36,915 nt of DNA from Candidatus Woesearchaeota archaeon (GCA_016935175.1 JAFGRK010000028.1:1-36915); one strand, 5' to 3'; positions 1-7,538 are shown, counted from the first letter of the stretch. Notes: generated by a model from the letters alone, not told the origin. Numbers and translations are program-made.

Positions 1-1887
1 AAATCGCCCACTAATATAGCCATCAGGAGAATATTGAACATTACCATAAGATATAGCCCCCATATTAGCATGCCAAGAAGCACCTGGCTTCTGATTACCA
101 TGCATATCATGAAAGCCAACATAACGAGTAGTATTTGCCCGAGCAACATTATACCTAGCACACCAGCGACCACCACCACCAGAAACACCAACAATATAAA
201 CAATATCCCCACTGATATGATTATCTTCAAAATATAATTGGTCAGGAGTGCCATAGTCGTAAGTGAAGTGATTCCAAGTCGCAACGTTTAGGCCGAGCAC
301 TGATGCCAAACCCTTAACGTTCTCACCAATATTACTGTCAACAACCCCATAAAAATCCCCTTGAAAAAGAAACATCCTTCCAGTAGCATTCGTATTTTTA
401 ATCTTATTATGGTGAATACGGATATTTCGAGCCACCTCATTACCAGCACTAGTCGTATGGCGCAAAAACATAGCATCAGCCCGATTTTGGCAATCAATTG
501 TGAATCCTGAAAACTGGAAAACGTGATTTTCACCAGGAACACCAGGATTATAATAAATCAAAGCACTAGTCTCACGGTTAGAAGCCACATAAGAAGTCCA
601 AGCATCATAACCACTTATTATTATGGTCTTATCAATGCCAGCACCAGTTATAATCAAAGGCTTATTGATAACAAGCTGATTATTCCAAGTGCAAGTTCCA
701 GCCGGAACTAAGATGGTACTGCCAGGGGAAGCACTATCAATACCGCTCTGAACCACTGACTGCTCGCAAGAAGCAAGGCTAGTGACCATCCCAGGTGATG
801 AAGAACCACAACTGCCGTCAGTATTGCAAGTGTAGCCTGCCGGGCATCCGCAATTAGAGCAAGAATTTATTAATTGCCCATTGCTACAATAACGAGGCTT
901 AGTCGTAGAGCATTGGCCATAAGCAGTGCCATCAGCACAAGCCTGAGTATCAATTGCGCAAGTGCCTGCCGAAGTGCAGCTCTGCCCTGAAGAGCAGCCG
1001 CAATTACCGCACCTATTAACCAATACTCCTGATTCACAATACAAGGGCCTAGAAACAGAGCACTGGCCATAGGCAGTGCCATCAGTACAAGCCTGAGAAG
1101 TGCACGGAATATCAACGCCATCACAATCCTGGTCTCTACCATCACCGCAAATCTCAGCTGCACCAGGATGGATTGTTGCATCACTGTCAAAGCAGTCAGT
1201 GCCAACAGTCAAAGTGCAGCCAGAAGGAACACAGCCAGAAAGGCTGCAAGTGCCGCTGGAAAACCTGTTAAAGAATCCGTCACCGTCCCTGTCGCAATAA
1301 TAATCAGTTGGGATGCATCTGGCATCTTCCTCAGAATAAGCTCCTACGCAGGGGCAGGAGAGCACATTCACCTGGCCGTTCTGGGATGCGTTGCTGAGCA
1401 CAACATTATTGCTATTCACCAGTTTTATACTGGACAATACCAAGCCGCTTGCAGCAGGATAGTTGGCTGCGTTTCTCACCCTAAAGGTTATGGTTGATAA
1501 TAGGCCGCTGGATGGGGTGGAGAACTGACTGCTTACCCTTGTGCATGCAACATTATCTATCAAACCAGGAGTTGAGAGGCTGGGGTCTATGCAGAAAATG
1601 CTGTATTGGTTATTGTTGCTCAAAAGAGCCCCGCTGCTAATGCTAACAACCTCAAGGATATCAGAATTATATCCTAAATCGAATTGAAAGCCATAGACGT
1701 CTGCAACCCCGCTCAGCGAGATATTAATTGAGAAAGTACGATTAGAGCAACTGTCCAGCTCATATGAAGAAGGATACACTGAAACCAAGGCAGATGCGCT
1801 GCCCGCTAGCATGGCGATAATCAACGCCAGCATAACAGCCCAAAGAAGTCTATTGCCACAAATATTGCCATAAAATCTCTTTTTCAT
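1..1887 (-). CDS. Secreted cohesin / MopE-like / Cys-rich / beta-helix surface protein (3' end missing)
   Basis: The frame stays open for 629 codons from an ATG at 1887 to the left edge, so the C-terminus lies outside the window. A GAGGGTGG ribosome site precedes the ATG. Residues 1-32 are a signal peptide (MKKRFYGN, then a hydrophobic stretch ending near SASA). Residues about 33-165 look like a cohesin domain (VADVYGFQFDLGYNSDILEV). A calcium-loop-like DRDGDGF and a MopE-type motif (DCFDSDATIHPGAAEICGDG, then DQDCDG) follow. Next come two Cys-rich repeats of the form ACxDGTAYGQCS...CSNCGCPAGYTC. The remainder (CEQSVVQSGIDSASPGSTIL, ITGAGIDKTIII, IRIHHNKI) resembles a right-handed parallel beta-helix of the pectate-lyase type. 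A role in cell-surface binding to polysaccharide is inferred. T-ending codons become dominant after the MopE motif, unlike the first half. Confidence 0.85.
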   Translation of the reverse strand, partial: MKKRFYGNICGNRLLWAVMLALIIAMLAGSASALVSVYPSSYELDSCSNRTFSINISLSGVADVYGFQFDLGYNSDILEVVSISSGALLSNNNQYSIFCIDPSLSTPGLIDNVACTRVSSQFSTPSSGLLSTITFRVRNAANYPAASGLVLSSIKLVNSNNVVLSNASQNGQVNVLSCPCVGAYSEEDARCIPTDYYCDRDGDGFFNRFSSGTCSLSGCVPSGCTLTVGTDCFDSDATIHPGAAEICGDGRDQDCDGVDIPCTSQACTDGTAYGQCSVSRPLYCESGVLVNRCGNCGCSSGQSCTSAGTCAIDTQACADGTAYGQCSTTKPRYCSNGQLINSCSNCGCPAGYTCNTDGSCGSSSPGMVTSLASCEQSVVQSGIDSASPGSTILVPAGTCTWNNQLVINKPLIITGAGIDKTIIISGYDAWTSYVASNRETSALIYYNPGVPGENHVFQFSGFTIDCQNRADAMFLRHTTSAGNEVARNIRIHHNKIKNTNATGRMFLFQGDFYGVVDSNIGENVKGLASVLGLNVATWNHFTYDYGTPDQLYFEDNHISGDIVYIVGVSGGGGRWCARYNVARANTTRYVGFHDMHGNQKPGASWHANMGAISYGNVQYSPDGYISGRF

Positions 1888-1888
1888 T

Positions 1889-1949
1889 TGAAACCACCCT
1901 CTTTATTTTAACCTAATTTTAACCTAAATTACCTTAACCTCTCATATTT
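1889..1949 (-). promoter_or_regulatory. Spacer with tandem 11-base repeat before the edge cohesin gene
   Basis: On the minus strand the spacer between the two cohesin genes contains two adjacent copies of TTAGGTTAAAA, with a partial third (GGTTAAGG) before them, followed by the GAGGGTGG ribosome site. This could be a regulator site, an AT-rich internal promoter or replication slippage. Only the repeats themselves are seen. Confidence 0.35.
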
Positions 1950-2588
1950 TTATTTAACATTCACTCTTCCATTTATAGTTGATAAAAGAATCATCCCAGA
2001 ATCAGGGTCTGACAGCTTGGCATTCTGCAAGGCAATAGGGCTCTCTCCCTTCTTGATAGCCTTGAAGGTAAGGGTCTCAAGCACTCCTTTGCCGCTCAAT
2101 CCATCCTTATTACCAAGCCTGGTACAGACAATGTTTTCTAGTAATCCTGGAGAAGCCTTCTGCGGAAGGCAATAAGCACTGTCCTCTCCATTGCTTGAGA
2201 ACCATGCTCCTGCCTGGTTATTCACCAGCTCAAGCACTTCTGGGTCATAAGCAATATCAAAATGGAAAGCATAAAGGTTGCTTACGCCAGCGACATTAAC
2301 GCTAATGATGAATTCATCGCCAGTTTTCACAGACTGGACATCAGGGATTATATACACATAAGCAGGCTCTGGCAAGGGCTCTGGCAATTCCTCAGGCTCT
2401 TCACGCAGAACATCCTTAGCTATGGCTTTTAGTTCTGGCTCAGGCTCACTGATAACATAGGCAGTGATACCATTGGCAGAGCTAGAATAGGCCTGGAAAT
2501 CTCCTATGACAGAAGCCACCCCTAAAACTGCAACGCAGGCAACAATAGCAACAAGCCACATATTATAATCAAGCTCACCCTTTACCAC
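1950..2588 (-). CDS. Membrane-anchored cohesin-domain protein
   Basis: 212 aa. The start is a GTG preceded by GGAGGG at a good distance, which decides it over the downstream ATG. Residues 9-28 form one hydrophobic anchor (MWLVAIVACVAVLGVASVIG). A Pro/Glu-rich linker (EPEPELKAIA..EEPEELPEPLPEP) spans about 48-75. A cohesin-like beta domain follows at about 78-211 (VKTGDEFIISVNVAGVSNLY, FDIAYDPEVLELV, GVLETLTFKA). The protein ends with the domain, so it should display one cohesin outside the membrane. It lies 62 bases upstream of the larger cohesin gene and probably shares its transcript. No dockerin-like duplicated calcium loop was seen in the window, so the ligand is unknown. Confidence 0.8.
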   Translation of the reverse strand: MVKGELDYNMWLVAIVACVAVLGVASVIGDFQAYSSSANGITAYVISEPEPELKAIAKDVLREEPEELPEPLPEPAYVYIIPDVQSVKTGDEFIISVNVAGVSNLYAFHFDIAYDPEVLELVNNQAGAWFSSNGEDSAYCLPQKASPGLLENIVCTRLGNKDGLSGKGVLETLTFKAIKKGESPIALQNAKLSDPDSGMILLSTINGRVNVK

Positions 2589-2697
2589 TTTTAAACCCTC
2601 CTATATTGATAAACACAATAATTTGAAGCTTAAATCTAACTTTAGGGTTAATCATATAAAAATGTTTCTAAGAGGGAAGAAAAAAGAGAAAATCAGT

Positions 2698-2901
2698 GTG
2701 GGCAAGCAGGAATTTTTACAAAACTTCTGAGCCTACACTTACTTCGTAAGTGCGGGCAACAAAATGCAGCAGCATTTTGAGCCCACATTTGCTAAGCAAA
2801 TGCGAGTAACAAAAACCTGCTGGTTTTTGAACCCTCGTTTTTTCAAAAACTGCGGGCAAACAAAACTCTGAGGAGTTTTGAGCCCACATTTGCTACGCAA
2901 A
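2698..2901 (-). repeat. Array of about 50-base hairpin units directly 3' of tRNA-Leu
   Basis: About three and a half units begin near 2731, 2781, 2831 and 2882 (period 50-51). On the minus strand each unit has an outer stem of the type TGTGGGC/GCCCGCA, enclosing a small hairpin with CAAAA..TTTTG arms: AAAATGC/GCATTTT, AAAAACC/GGTTTTT, AAAACTC/GAGTTTT. Between units is a second hairpin: TTTGC/GCAAA twice, CTTAC/GTAAG once. Arm sequences differ between units, yet both sides of each stem change together, which points to selection on RNA or cruciform structure. The last unit shares its CCCGCA with the tRNA acceptor end, so the array is fused to the tRNA. No gene was seen in 2589-2901. Confidence 0.75.
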
Positions 2902-3026
2902 TGCGGGTGACAGGGCTCGAACCTGTGTAGGCACTAAGCCAATAGCTCTTGAGGCTATCCCGTTTGTTCCAAAAAGGAACACCAAAAATGGCGCCCGTTT
3001 TTGCTTGACCACTCCGGCACACCCGC
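2902..3026 (-). tRNA. tRNA-Leu (anticodon CAA) with about 40 extra bases in the D-loop
   Basis: The acceptor stem GCGGGTG (from 3026) pairs perfectly with CACCCGC, followed by discriminator A at 2902. The T-arm is ACAGG-TTCGAGC-CCTGT. The anticodon arm is ATAGC-CTCAAGA-GCTAT, giving anticodon CAA (Leu codon UUG). A class II variable arm (GGC..GCC) agrees with Leu. The D-arm reads CCG-GAGTGGTCAA, then about 40 additional bases (about 2965-3004), then CGG. Without them the tRNA would be 85 nt. The insert folds as two hairpins: CAAAAA/TTTTTG around GGCGCC, and GTTCC/GGAAC. It is bounded by the direct repeat AAACGGG (3000-2994 and 2965-2959). It may be a non-canonical archaeal tRNA intron or an inserted hairpin element. 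CCA is not encoded. Confidence 0.9.
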
Positions 3027-3054
3027 ATTATAAAAAACAAAGGAGAAAAAAGTG

Positions 3055-3063
3055 GTTTATAAG
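3055..3063 (-). promoter_or_regulatory. TATA-like box for tRNA-Leu
   Basis: CTTATAAAC on the minus strand lies about 30 bases upstream of the first tRNA base at 3026, the usual archaeal spacing. The core CTTATAAACCA also occurs before the zinc-ribbon gene at 9255. Confidence 0.6.
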
Positions 3064-3110
3064 TGTTTTTGTTTTGATAAAAAAAACGAGAAAAAATAGA
3101 ACTCGTGGGC

Positions 3111-3524
3111 TCACAGGCTTTGCAGCTTCTTCTGGATGGCATCCAAGGCTAGGGTAAGCTTGTCAACCTCTGAGGTAGGCTGCGGTTTAGGCTGGTGCTC
3201 TTCCTTAATCTTGGCTTCTGATTGCTCTTTCCTGAGCAATTGCTTTCTCTTGGCATTCATGTCTGGTATGAGCTTTTTCAGCTCTTCCTTATTATATTTA
3301 GGCATCAGCTCGTCTATCTTTTGTACGAGTATCTTAAGCTCTCTTAGCTCATGGTCTATCTTGGCCATGACTTCATGCTTGGAATCCCTTATCTGCTTTA
3401 TCGTATAGACCTGTTTCAGTATGAAGAGCGTGTCCTTGGATGATTCCAGCACATTCCTTCTAAGGACTTTGGGTGCCTTGACGCATATGTACAGGTTCTC
3501 CTGGTCTGGATGGTGTTCAGCCAT
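3111..3524 (-). CDS. Hypothetical coiled-coil protein, third gene of operon
   Basis: 137 aa, not recognised. The N-terminal part (LYICVKAPKVLRRNVLESSK) looks globular. Residues about 35-100 are rich in charged heptads (HELRELKILVQKIDELM, KEELKKLI) and probably form a coiled coil. A short Pro/Gln linker and a final amphipathic helix (VDKLTLALDAIQKKLQSL) follow. The ATG is five bases after the stop of the gene upstream, so the three genes from 4391 to 3111 form one operon. A structural or scaffold role is only a guess from composition. Confidence 0.65.
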   Translation of the reverse strand: MAEHHPDQENLYICVKAPKVLRRNVLESSKDTLFILKQVYTIKQIRDSKHEVMAKIDHELRELKILVQKIDELMPKYNKEELKKLIPDMNAKRKQLLRKEQSEAKIKEEHQPKPQPTSEVDKLTLALDAIQKKLQSL

Positions 3525-3529
3525 TTTGT

Positions 3530-3757
3530 TTATTGCTCGCTTGACAATTCCTCTTTCATGGACTCTATCTTATGGGTGATGTCCTCAAGGTTCTTTTCCC
3601 AGTTGGAGAGCTCTTCCTCTTCCTTGGCCCTCAGCTCCTCGAATTCAGTAAGCAGGTGCTTCACCCCTGAGACTTTCTTGTTGATAACTTCGACTATCTC
3701 CATTATTTCCTTGTACTTGTCTATCTTCACAAAGATTGGCTTTGATTCGCTTATCAT
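3530..3757 (-). CDS. Small coiled-coil protein, second gene of operon
   Basis: 75 aa from the ATG at 3757. An AGGGGTGA ribosome site seven bases before this ATG supports it over a longer frame that overlaps the previous gene. The sequence begins ISESKPIFVKIDKYKEIMEI and continues with long charged helices (LLTEFEELRAKEEEELSNW, ITHKIESMKEELSSEQ). It has no signal peptide and no cysteines. It probably pairs with the coiled-coil proteins encoded on either side. The family is not recognised. Confidence 0.65.
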   Translation of the reverse strand: MISESKPIFVKIDKYKEIMEIVEVINKKVSGVKHLLTEFEELRAKEEEELSNWEKNLEDITHKIESMKEELSSEQ

Positions 3758-3773
3758 CTGTTCACCCCTGGGT

Positions 3774-4391
3774 TCAAACCTCTTCGAATAGCTTGGTGTC
3801 AATATCCATGAGCTTTTCCTGGAGCAGGTTCAGCTCCTTGATTAGTGCAGCATACTTGTCATCTTTTATCTTGCTGGAAAGGGAGTGGTTGGCTATGCTC
3901 TGGGCAGTCTCCCCTAGGAGGCTGCCTACCTCATCAGCTGCATCCCTTGCATTCAGGTAGTCCAGCACATACAGGAAAGTCTCTTTTTGGTCTACAAACC
4001 TGTGCGGTGGCTCTTCCGGAGGCTTTGGCTGCGGAGGAGGCGCTGGCTTAGGCGGCGGCGGGGCAGGCTTGGGCGGCTCTGGCTTTTTCTCAGGCTCCTT
4101 CTTAGGAGCCGCTGGCTCCTCTTTCATCATGTCTGAATCATCAAAGTCTGGCAGCTCAAAATCTTTTTTATCATCATCAGGTAAGGCTGGTTGTGAGCCT
4201 TCCTGCTGTGCAGGGCTTGGTGCTGGCTGTGCCTCTGGGCTTGGCTGTTGCGCCCTTTCAGTCTCAGCTGGAAAATCAGATGGAGGCGGAGGTATTTCAG
4301 GGGCTAAGCTATCAAAGTCTGTGCTTTCACTAGCCGGCGCTGGCTGAGAAGAAGGCTCTGGCTCCTTATGCTTCTTGGAAAATAGTCCCAT
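3774..4391 (-). CDS. Pro/Glu-rich protein with C-terminal helical domain, first gene of operon
   Basis: 205 aa. Residues 1-130 are low complexity: acidic and Pro/Ala/Gln-rich (PAPASES, PPPPSDF, then PPPPKPAPPPQPKPPEEPP). The C-terminal 75 residues form a helical domain (RFVDQKETFLYVLDYLNARD, LLQEKLMDIDTKLFEEV). It starts MGLFSKKHK, a basic N-terminus without a membrane segment. The ATG has a GAGGTGGGAG ribosome site. The long disordered arm and short helical end suggest a tether or cytoskeletal adaptor, but nothing identifies a function. Confidence 0.65.
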   Translation of the reverse strand: MGLFSKKHKEPEPSSQPAPASESTDFDSLAPEIPPPPSDFPAETERAQQPSPEAQPAPSPAQQEGSQPALPDDDKKDFELPDFDDSDMMKEEPAAPKKEPEKKPEPPKPAPPPPKPAPPPQPKPPEEPPHRFVDQKETFLYVLDYLNARDAADEVGSLLGETAQSIANHSLSSKIKDDKYAALIKELNLLQEKLMDIDTKLFEEV

Positions 4392-4529
4392 CTCCCACCT
4401 CTTTTGAAAAATTCTTATACCTGATAGTATTTAAATCTTGCTATTATAAATGGTTGTGCATAAGCGCCTTTTTATTTTTTTCCCTAAGCCAGGCAAAAAC
4501 ATTAAAACCAATCTGGTTTTCCCTTAGCC

Positions 4530-5534
4530 ATGAAGGAAGCTCTATACTACTCAAAGCTCAAGAACAAGCTGGTCAAGTGCGAGCTCTGCCCTTGGAATTG
4601 CATTATAGCTCCAGAAAAGCGGGGGATGTGTGGTGTGAGGCAGAACAATGAAGGCATTCTGTATTCTCTAGTCTATGCCAGGCCTTGCTCAATGCATCTA
4701 GACCCTATTGAGAAGAAGCCTTTTTACCATTTCATTCCTGGGGCTTGGGCTTTTAGCATCGCAACTATTGGCTGCAACTTTTTTTGCAGGTTTTGCCAGA
4801 ACTGGCAGATCAGCAAGGCAGGCGCTGAGGATATTGAAAATCAGTTTGAGGAAGTGCTTCCTGAAAAAGTGGTTGAGCTTTGCAAGAAAAATGGCTGCGA
4901 TGTTATCAGCTACACCTATACTGAGCCCACCATATTCTATGAGTACATGGTTGAGATTGCCAGGCTTGCAAAAAAAGCCGGCATCAAGAACACTATTGTT
5001 AGCAATGGCTACATCAATGAGGCTCCTCTCAGGGAGCTGTGCAAAGTGATTGACGGGGCTAACATTGACCTGAAAGCATTCACAGAGGAATTCTACCAAA
5101 AGGCTTGCAAGGGAAGGCTTGAGCCAGTGTTGAAATCGCTTAAAGTTCTAAAGCAAGAGGGTGTGTGGCTTGAGCTCACTAACCTGGTGGTGCCTGGCCT
5201 TAATGATGACCTAAAAAAGATTGAGGAGATGTGCAAGTGGATTGCCAATGAGCTTGGCAGGGATGTGCCTTTGCACTTCTCAAGGTTCCATCCTGACTAT
5301 AAGATGGCAGATGCACAGGCTACATCACTGGAAACACTGGAAAAGGCAAAAGAGATTGCTGAAAAATACCTTGATTATGTTTACATTGGCAATGTTGGCG
5401 GTGAGAGCAACACGCTCTGCCCTAAGTGCAAGTCTGTTGTTCTCATGAGAAGCATGATGGATGTCAATGAGAACAAGCTCAAGAAAGGCAAATGTTTTAA
5501 GTGCAGCAATATTATAGCTGGTGTTTGGGAGTGA
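4530..5534 (+). CDS. amrS: AmmeMemoRadiSam-type radical SAM enzyme
   Basis: 334 aa. The radical SAM cluster motif CNFFCRFC is at residues 82-89 (Cys 82, 86, 89). An N-terminal Cys group (C17, C20, C24, C34, in CELCPWNC..GMCGV) and the segment HFIPGAWAFSIATIGCN are typical of the AmmeMemoRadiSam/PflA-like family. SAM-domain strands follow (DVISYTYTEPTIFYEYM, NTIVSNGYI, ANIDLKAF). The C-terminus adds a zinc ribbon (CPKCKS..KGKCFKC). In the family the enzyme acts with AmrA and AmrB-like proteins. Neither partner gene is present here. A 7-bp hairpin (AAAACCA/TGGTTTT) at 4504-4520 and a weak TATA-like sequence precede the start. The next gene follows 36 bases later. Confidence 0.85.
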   Translation: MKEALYYSKLKNKLVKCELCPWNCIIAPEKRGMCGVRQNNEGILYSLVYARPCSMHLDPIEKKPFYHFIPGAWAFSIATIGCNFFCRFCQNWQISKAGAEDIENQFEEVLPEKVVELCKKNGCDVISYTYTEPTIFYEYMVEIARLAKKAGIKNTIVSNGYINEAPLRELCKVIDGANIDLKAFTEEFYQKACKGRLEPVLKSLKVLKQEGVWLELTNLVVPGLNDDLKKIEEMCKWIANELGRDVPLHFSRFHPDYKMADAQATSLETLEKAKEIAEKYLDYVYIGNVGGESNTLCPKCKSVVLMRSMMDVNENKLKKGKCFKCSNIIAGVWE

Positions 5535-5570
5535 CTGGGATAAATAAGCTATGCAGCTGGAGGGAAAGCC

Positions 5571-6617
5571 ATGTCAGACTTAACCATTGATGACCTGTTT
5601 GATGAAGTTCCTATCATTATTAACCCTGTTGCAGGGGCTGATTACAAGAAGTTCCACAGGGAAATGGAGAAAAGGCTTGGCAATGACAGGTTTGGCTACT
5701 ATATCACCCAGGCTAAAGGAGATGCCACAAGGATTGCTGGTGAAAAGCTTGCCTTGGCTGAGAAAGCAGGCAAGAAGCTAATGCTCCTGGCTGCTGGCGG
5801 TGATGGGATGTACAATGAGGTGGTTAATGCTGATGCTGATCTTAGCAGGATGGTATTTGTGCCCATACCCAGCGGCACTAGCAGCGATGTTGCCAGAAAC
5901 CTTCATCTTACCAACACAGGCAGGACTTGCAACCTTCTCAACAAGATATTTGATGGTGAAGAGCACCTGGGGGACTATGTCACTGGCCTGGACTTGATAA
6001 ACGTGAGCTATGACAAAGGCAAGCAGGTGAGAGCCATCAACCTTTTCAGTGTTGGCTTTGATGGCATGCTGTGCAAGGAAGTGAATGAGAGCAGGAAAAA
6101 AGGAGGCTTTGGCAAGAAGAACATCTTTGTAACCAAGGCTGTTGAGTTGATGAAGAACAAGAAATACTCCCCGATACATATCGGCTACATCGTCAATAAT
6201 GGCCATGAAAAAGCTGACACCATCGACAACATCCTCTTGTTCACCATCATAACAGGCAGGTATGCTGGTAGCGGCATGAACTACAATCCAGATTCCATAT
6301 TGAATGATGGCCTAGTTGAAGGGCTATTGGTCAAGAACATGAAGCTTAAGCCTGCTATGAAGCTCATAGGCCATGTCCTTTTTAAGAAAGACAATGTGCA
6401 TATCAGGGCAAAAAAAGACTCTAAGGGTTTTAACAGGCTGGGGGTCAATTACCTTCCAGGGATAGAATCATGCCTCATTAACATATTATATGAAAAAGCA
6501 GGGCAGGACTATTACTTCAATGTGGATGGTGAGCACCATAGGCTTGAGCACCCTGCTGCTGAGATAAGGATTAAAGTGCTTCCTAAAGCAACGAACTCCC
6601 TTTACCTGTATTGTTAA
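5571..6617 (+). CDS. Diacylglycerol/sphingosine-kinase-like lipid kinase
   Basis: 348 aa. It has the DAGK catalytic fold: INPVAG near residue 17, the glycine-rich nucleotide loop GGDGMYNEV at 76-84 (the family usually has GGDGT), and PSGTSSDVARNL at about 100-111. The C-terminal beta-rich half (FTIITGRYAGSGMNYNPDS, LVEGLLV, FNVDGEHHRLE) matches the YegS/DgkB type. The likely reaction is ATP-dependent phosphorylation of a membrane lipid hydroxyl. In archaea this could be a polar-lipid precursor, but the substrate is not readable from the sequence. GGAGGG lies seven bases before the ATG. It probably shares a transcript with the radical SAM gene. Confidence 0.8.
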   Translation: MSDLTIDDLFDEVPIIINPVAGADYKKFHREMEKRLGNDRFGYYITQAKGDATRIAGEKLALAEKAGKKLMLLAAGGDGMYNEVVNADADLSRMVFVPIPSGTSSDVARNLHLTNTGRTCNLLNKIFDGEEHLGDYVTGLDLINVSYDKGKQVRAINLFSVGFDGMLCKEVNESRKKGGFGKKNIFVTKAVELMKNKKYSPIHIGYIVNNGHEKADTIDNILLFTIITGRYAGSGMNYNPDSILNDGLVEGLLVKNMKLKPAMKLIGHVLFKKDNVHIRAKKDSKGFNRLGVNYLPGIESCLINILYEKAGQDYYFNVDGEHHRLEHPAAEIRIKVLPKATNSLYLYC

Positions 6618-6723
6618 TGGGCTTTCAACTAATAAGATGAATCGAATTAATCACGGAAAAAAGCATTTTTCTTCGAAAATTCATCTATAGATTATATAAA
6701 GAACCTCTTATAAAGCCAGGCAG

Positions 6724-7374
6724 ATGGCAAAAATAATTATCAGCAGCCTGTCAGCCTTGGTAATGGCTTTAATAATACTTCCCTGCGTTTCTAGGGCTTA
6801 TATCAATGAAATAAGGTACAATATTCCTGGGAATGACAACAACAAGGAATATGTGGAGATAAAAGGCACAAGCAACCTCTCTGGCTACATCATCGGGGAC
6901 TCTGAAGCCAATGACTCGCTGGCATTGCTCCAATTCATCCCTGGGAACTTCAGCCTCATAGTGGAAGAAGGGTTTAATTATTCAGGAATCAGCTGCAGCA
7001 TCTACTCTGCAGGGCCTACTATTGGCAACAACCTAGGAAATAAGGCAGATGCCATATACCTCTACTATGAAGGCGCATTGGTTGATTCTGTGGATTACAC
7101 CGGTGAGCTAGCAAACGACAATGGCCACTCATTAGAGCTTTTAGAAGGGCAATGGATAGAGTCATGCGACCTTGGCGGAAGCCCTGGCAAGGAAAACTGC
7201 CCAGAAGGGAAGCCAACTGAAGAGATTACTGCAGTTGAGACTGGGCTAGCCACAAGCATGGTGGTTTATGAGTCTGACAACATGAAGATAGCCAGGAAAG
7301 CGCCTTGGCTCGTAACAGTCCCGACCATGCTTGTCATTGCAGGAGTGGTGTTCGCGAGAAAAAAGGAGAGATAA
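6724..7374 (+). CDS. Lamin-tail-domain surface protein with C-terminal membrane anchor
   Basis: 216 aa. A signal peptide at 1-25 (IIISSLSALVMALIILPCVS) is followed by a lamin-tail (LTD) domain at about 26-150 (YINEIRYNIPGNDNNKEYVE, GDSEANDSLALLQ, VDSVDYTG, DNGHSLELLEG). A hydrophobic segment at about 193-209 ends in RKKER, so the protein should be held in the membrane by its C-terminus. Two TATA-like boxes (TTATATAAA at 6692-6700 and CTTATAAAG near 6708) lie before the ATG, and no ribosome site is visible, so a leaderless mRNA is likely. LTD domains on prokaryotic surface proteins are usually adhesive or structural. Confidence 0.75.
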   Translation: MAKIIISSLSALVMALIILPCVSRAYINEIRYNIPGNDNNKEYVEIKGTSNLSGYIIGDSEANDSLALLQFIPGNFSLIVEEGFNYSGISCSIYSAGPTIGNNLGNKADAIYLYYEGALVDSVDYTGELANDNGHSLELLEGQWIESCDLGGSPGKENCPEGKPTEEITAVETGLATSMVVYESDNMKIARKAPWLVTVPTMLVIAGVVFARKKER

Positions 7375-7383
7375 AAAATTACG

Positions 7384-7487
7384 GAAAAAGTCGCCAGTGC
7401 CACCCCGTGGGGGGCAACCCCCGTCACAGCAACCCTGCACCTTGAAATAAAGTCAGCGGTGCAGTTGCTGGTTACGGCGACTTTTTC
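7384..7487. ncRNA. Candidate structured RNA or MITE-like element
   Basis: A perfect 12-bp inverted repeat closes the element: GAAAAAGTCGCC at 7384-7395 and GGCGACTTTTTC at 7476-7487. Inside are two arms. One is GGGGG/CCCCC around 7410-7422. The other is AGCAAC-cc-TGCACC (7428-7441) with GGTGCA-GTTGCT (7458-7469). This makes a three-way junction. It fills the gap between two plus-strand genes. It could be a non-coding RNA, a structured 3' UTR or a small transposon remnant. No clear target-site duplication is seen and the strand is unknown. Confidence 0.5.
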
Positions 7488-7538
7488 AAACGCTCATAAA
7501 GATAAATTTTATATATCCCTCCTGATTTAGTGAGGGGT

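Noticed and set aside
870-1497. Several open frames on both strands within the edge gene
   Set aside because: They are shadows of the long minus-strand cohesin/beta-helix frame, which has a signal peptide, domains and consistent Cys motifs.
2698-2901. CRISPR-like array because of about 50-base periodicity
   Set aside because: The units differ in both arms, there are no constant repeats with unique spacers, no cas genes are near, and the pattern is explained by paired hairpins.
2843-3142. Open frame of 99 codons across the tRNA region
   Set aside because: It covers the whole tRNA-Leu gene, its promoter and the hairpin array, so it is a chance frame.
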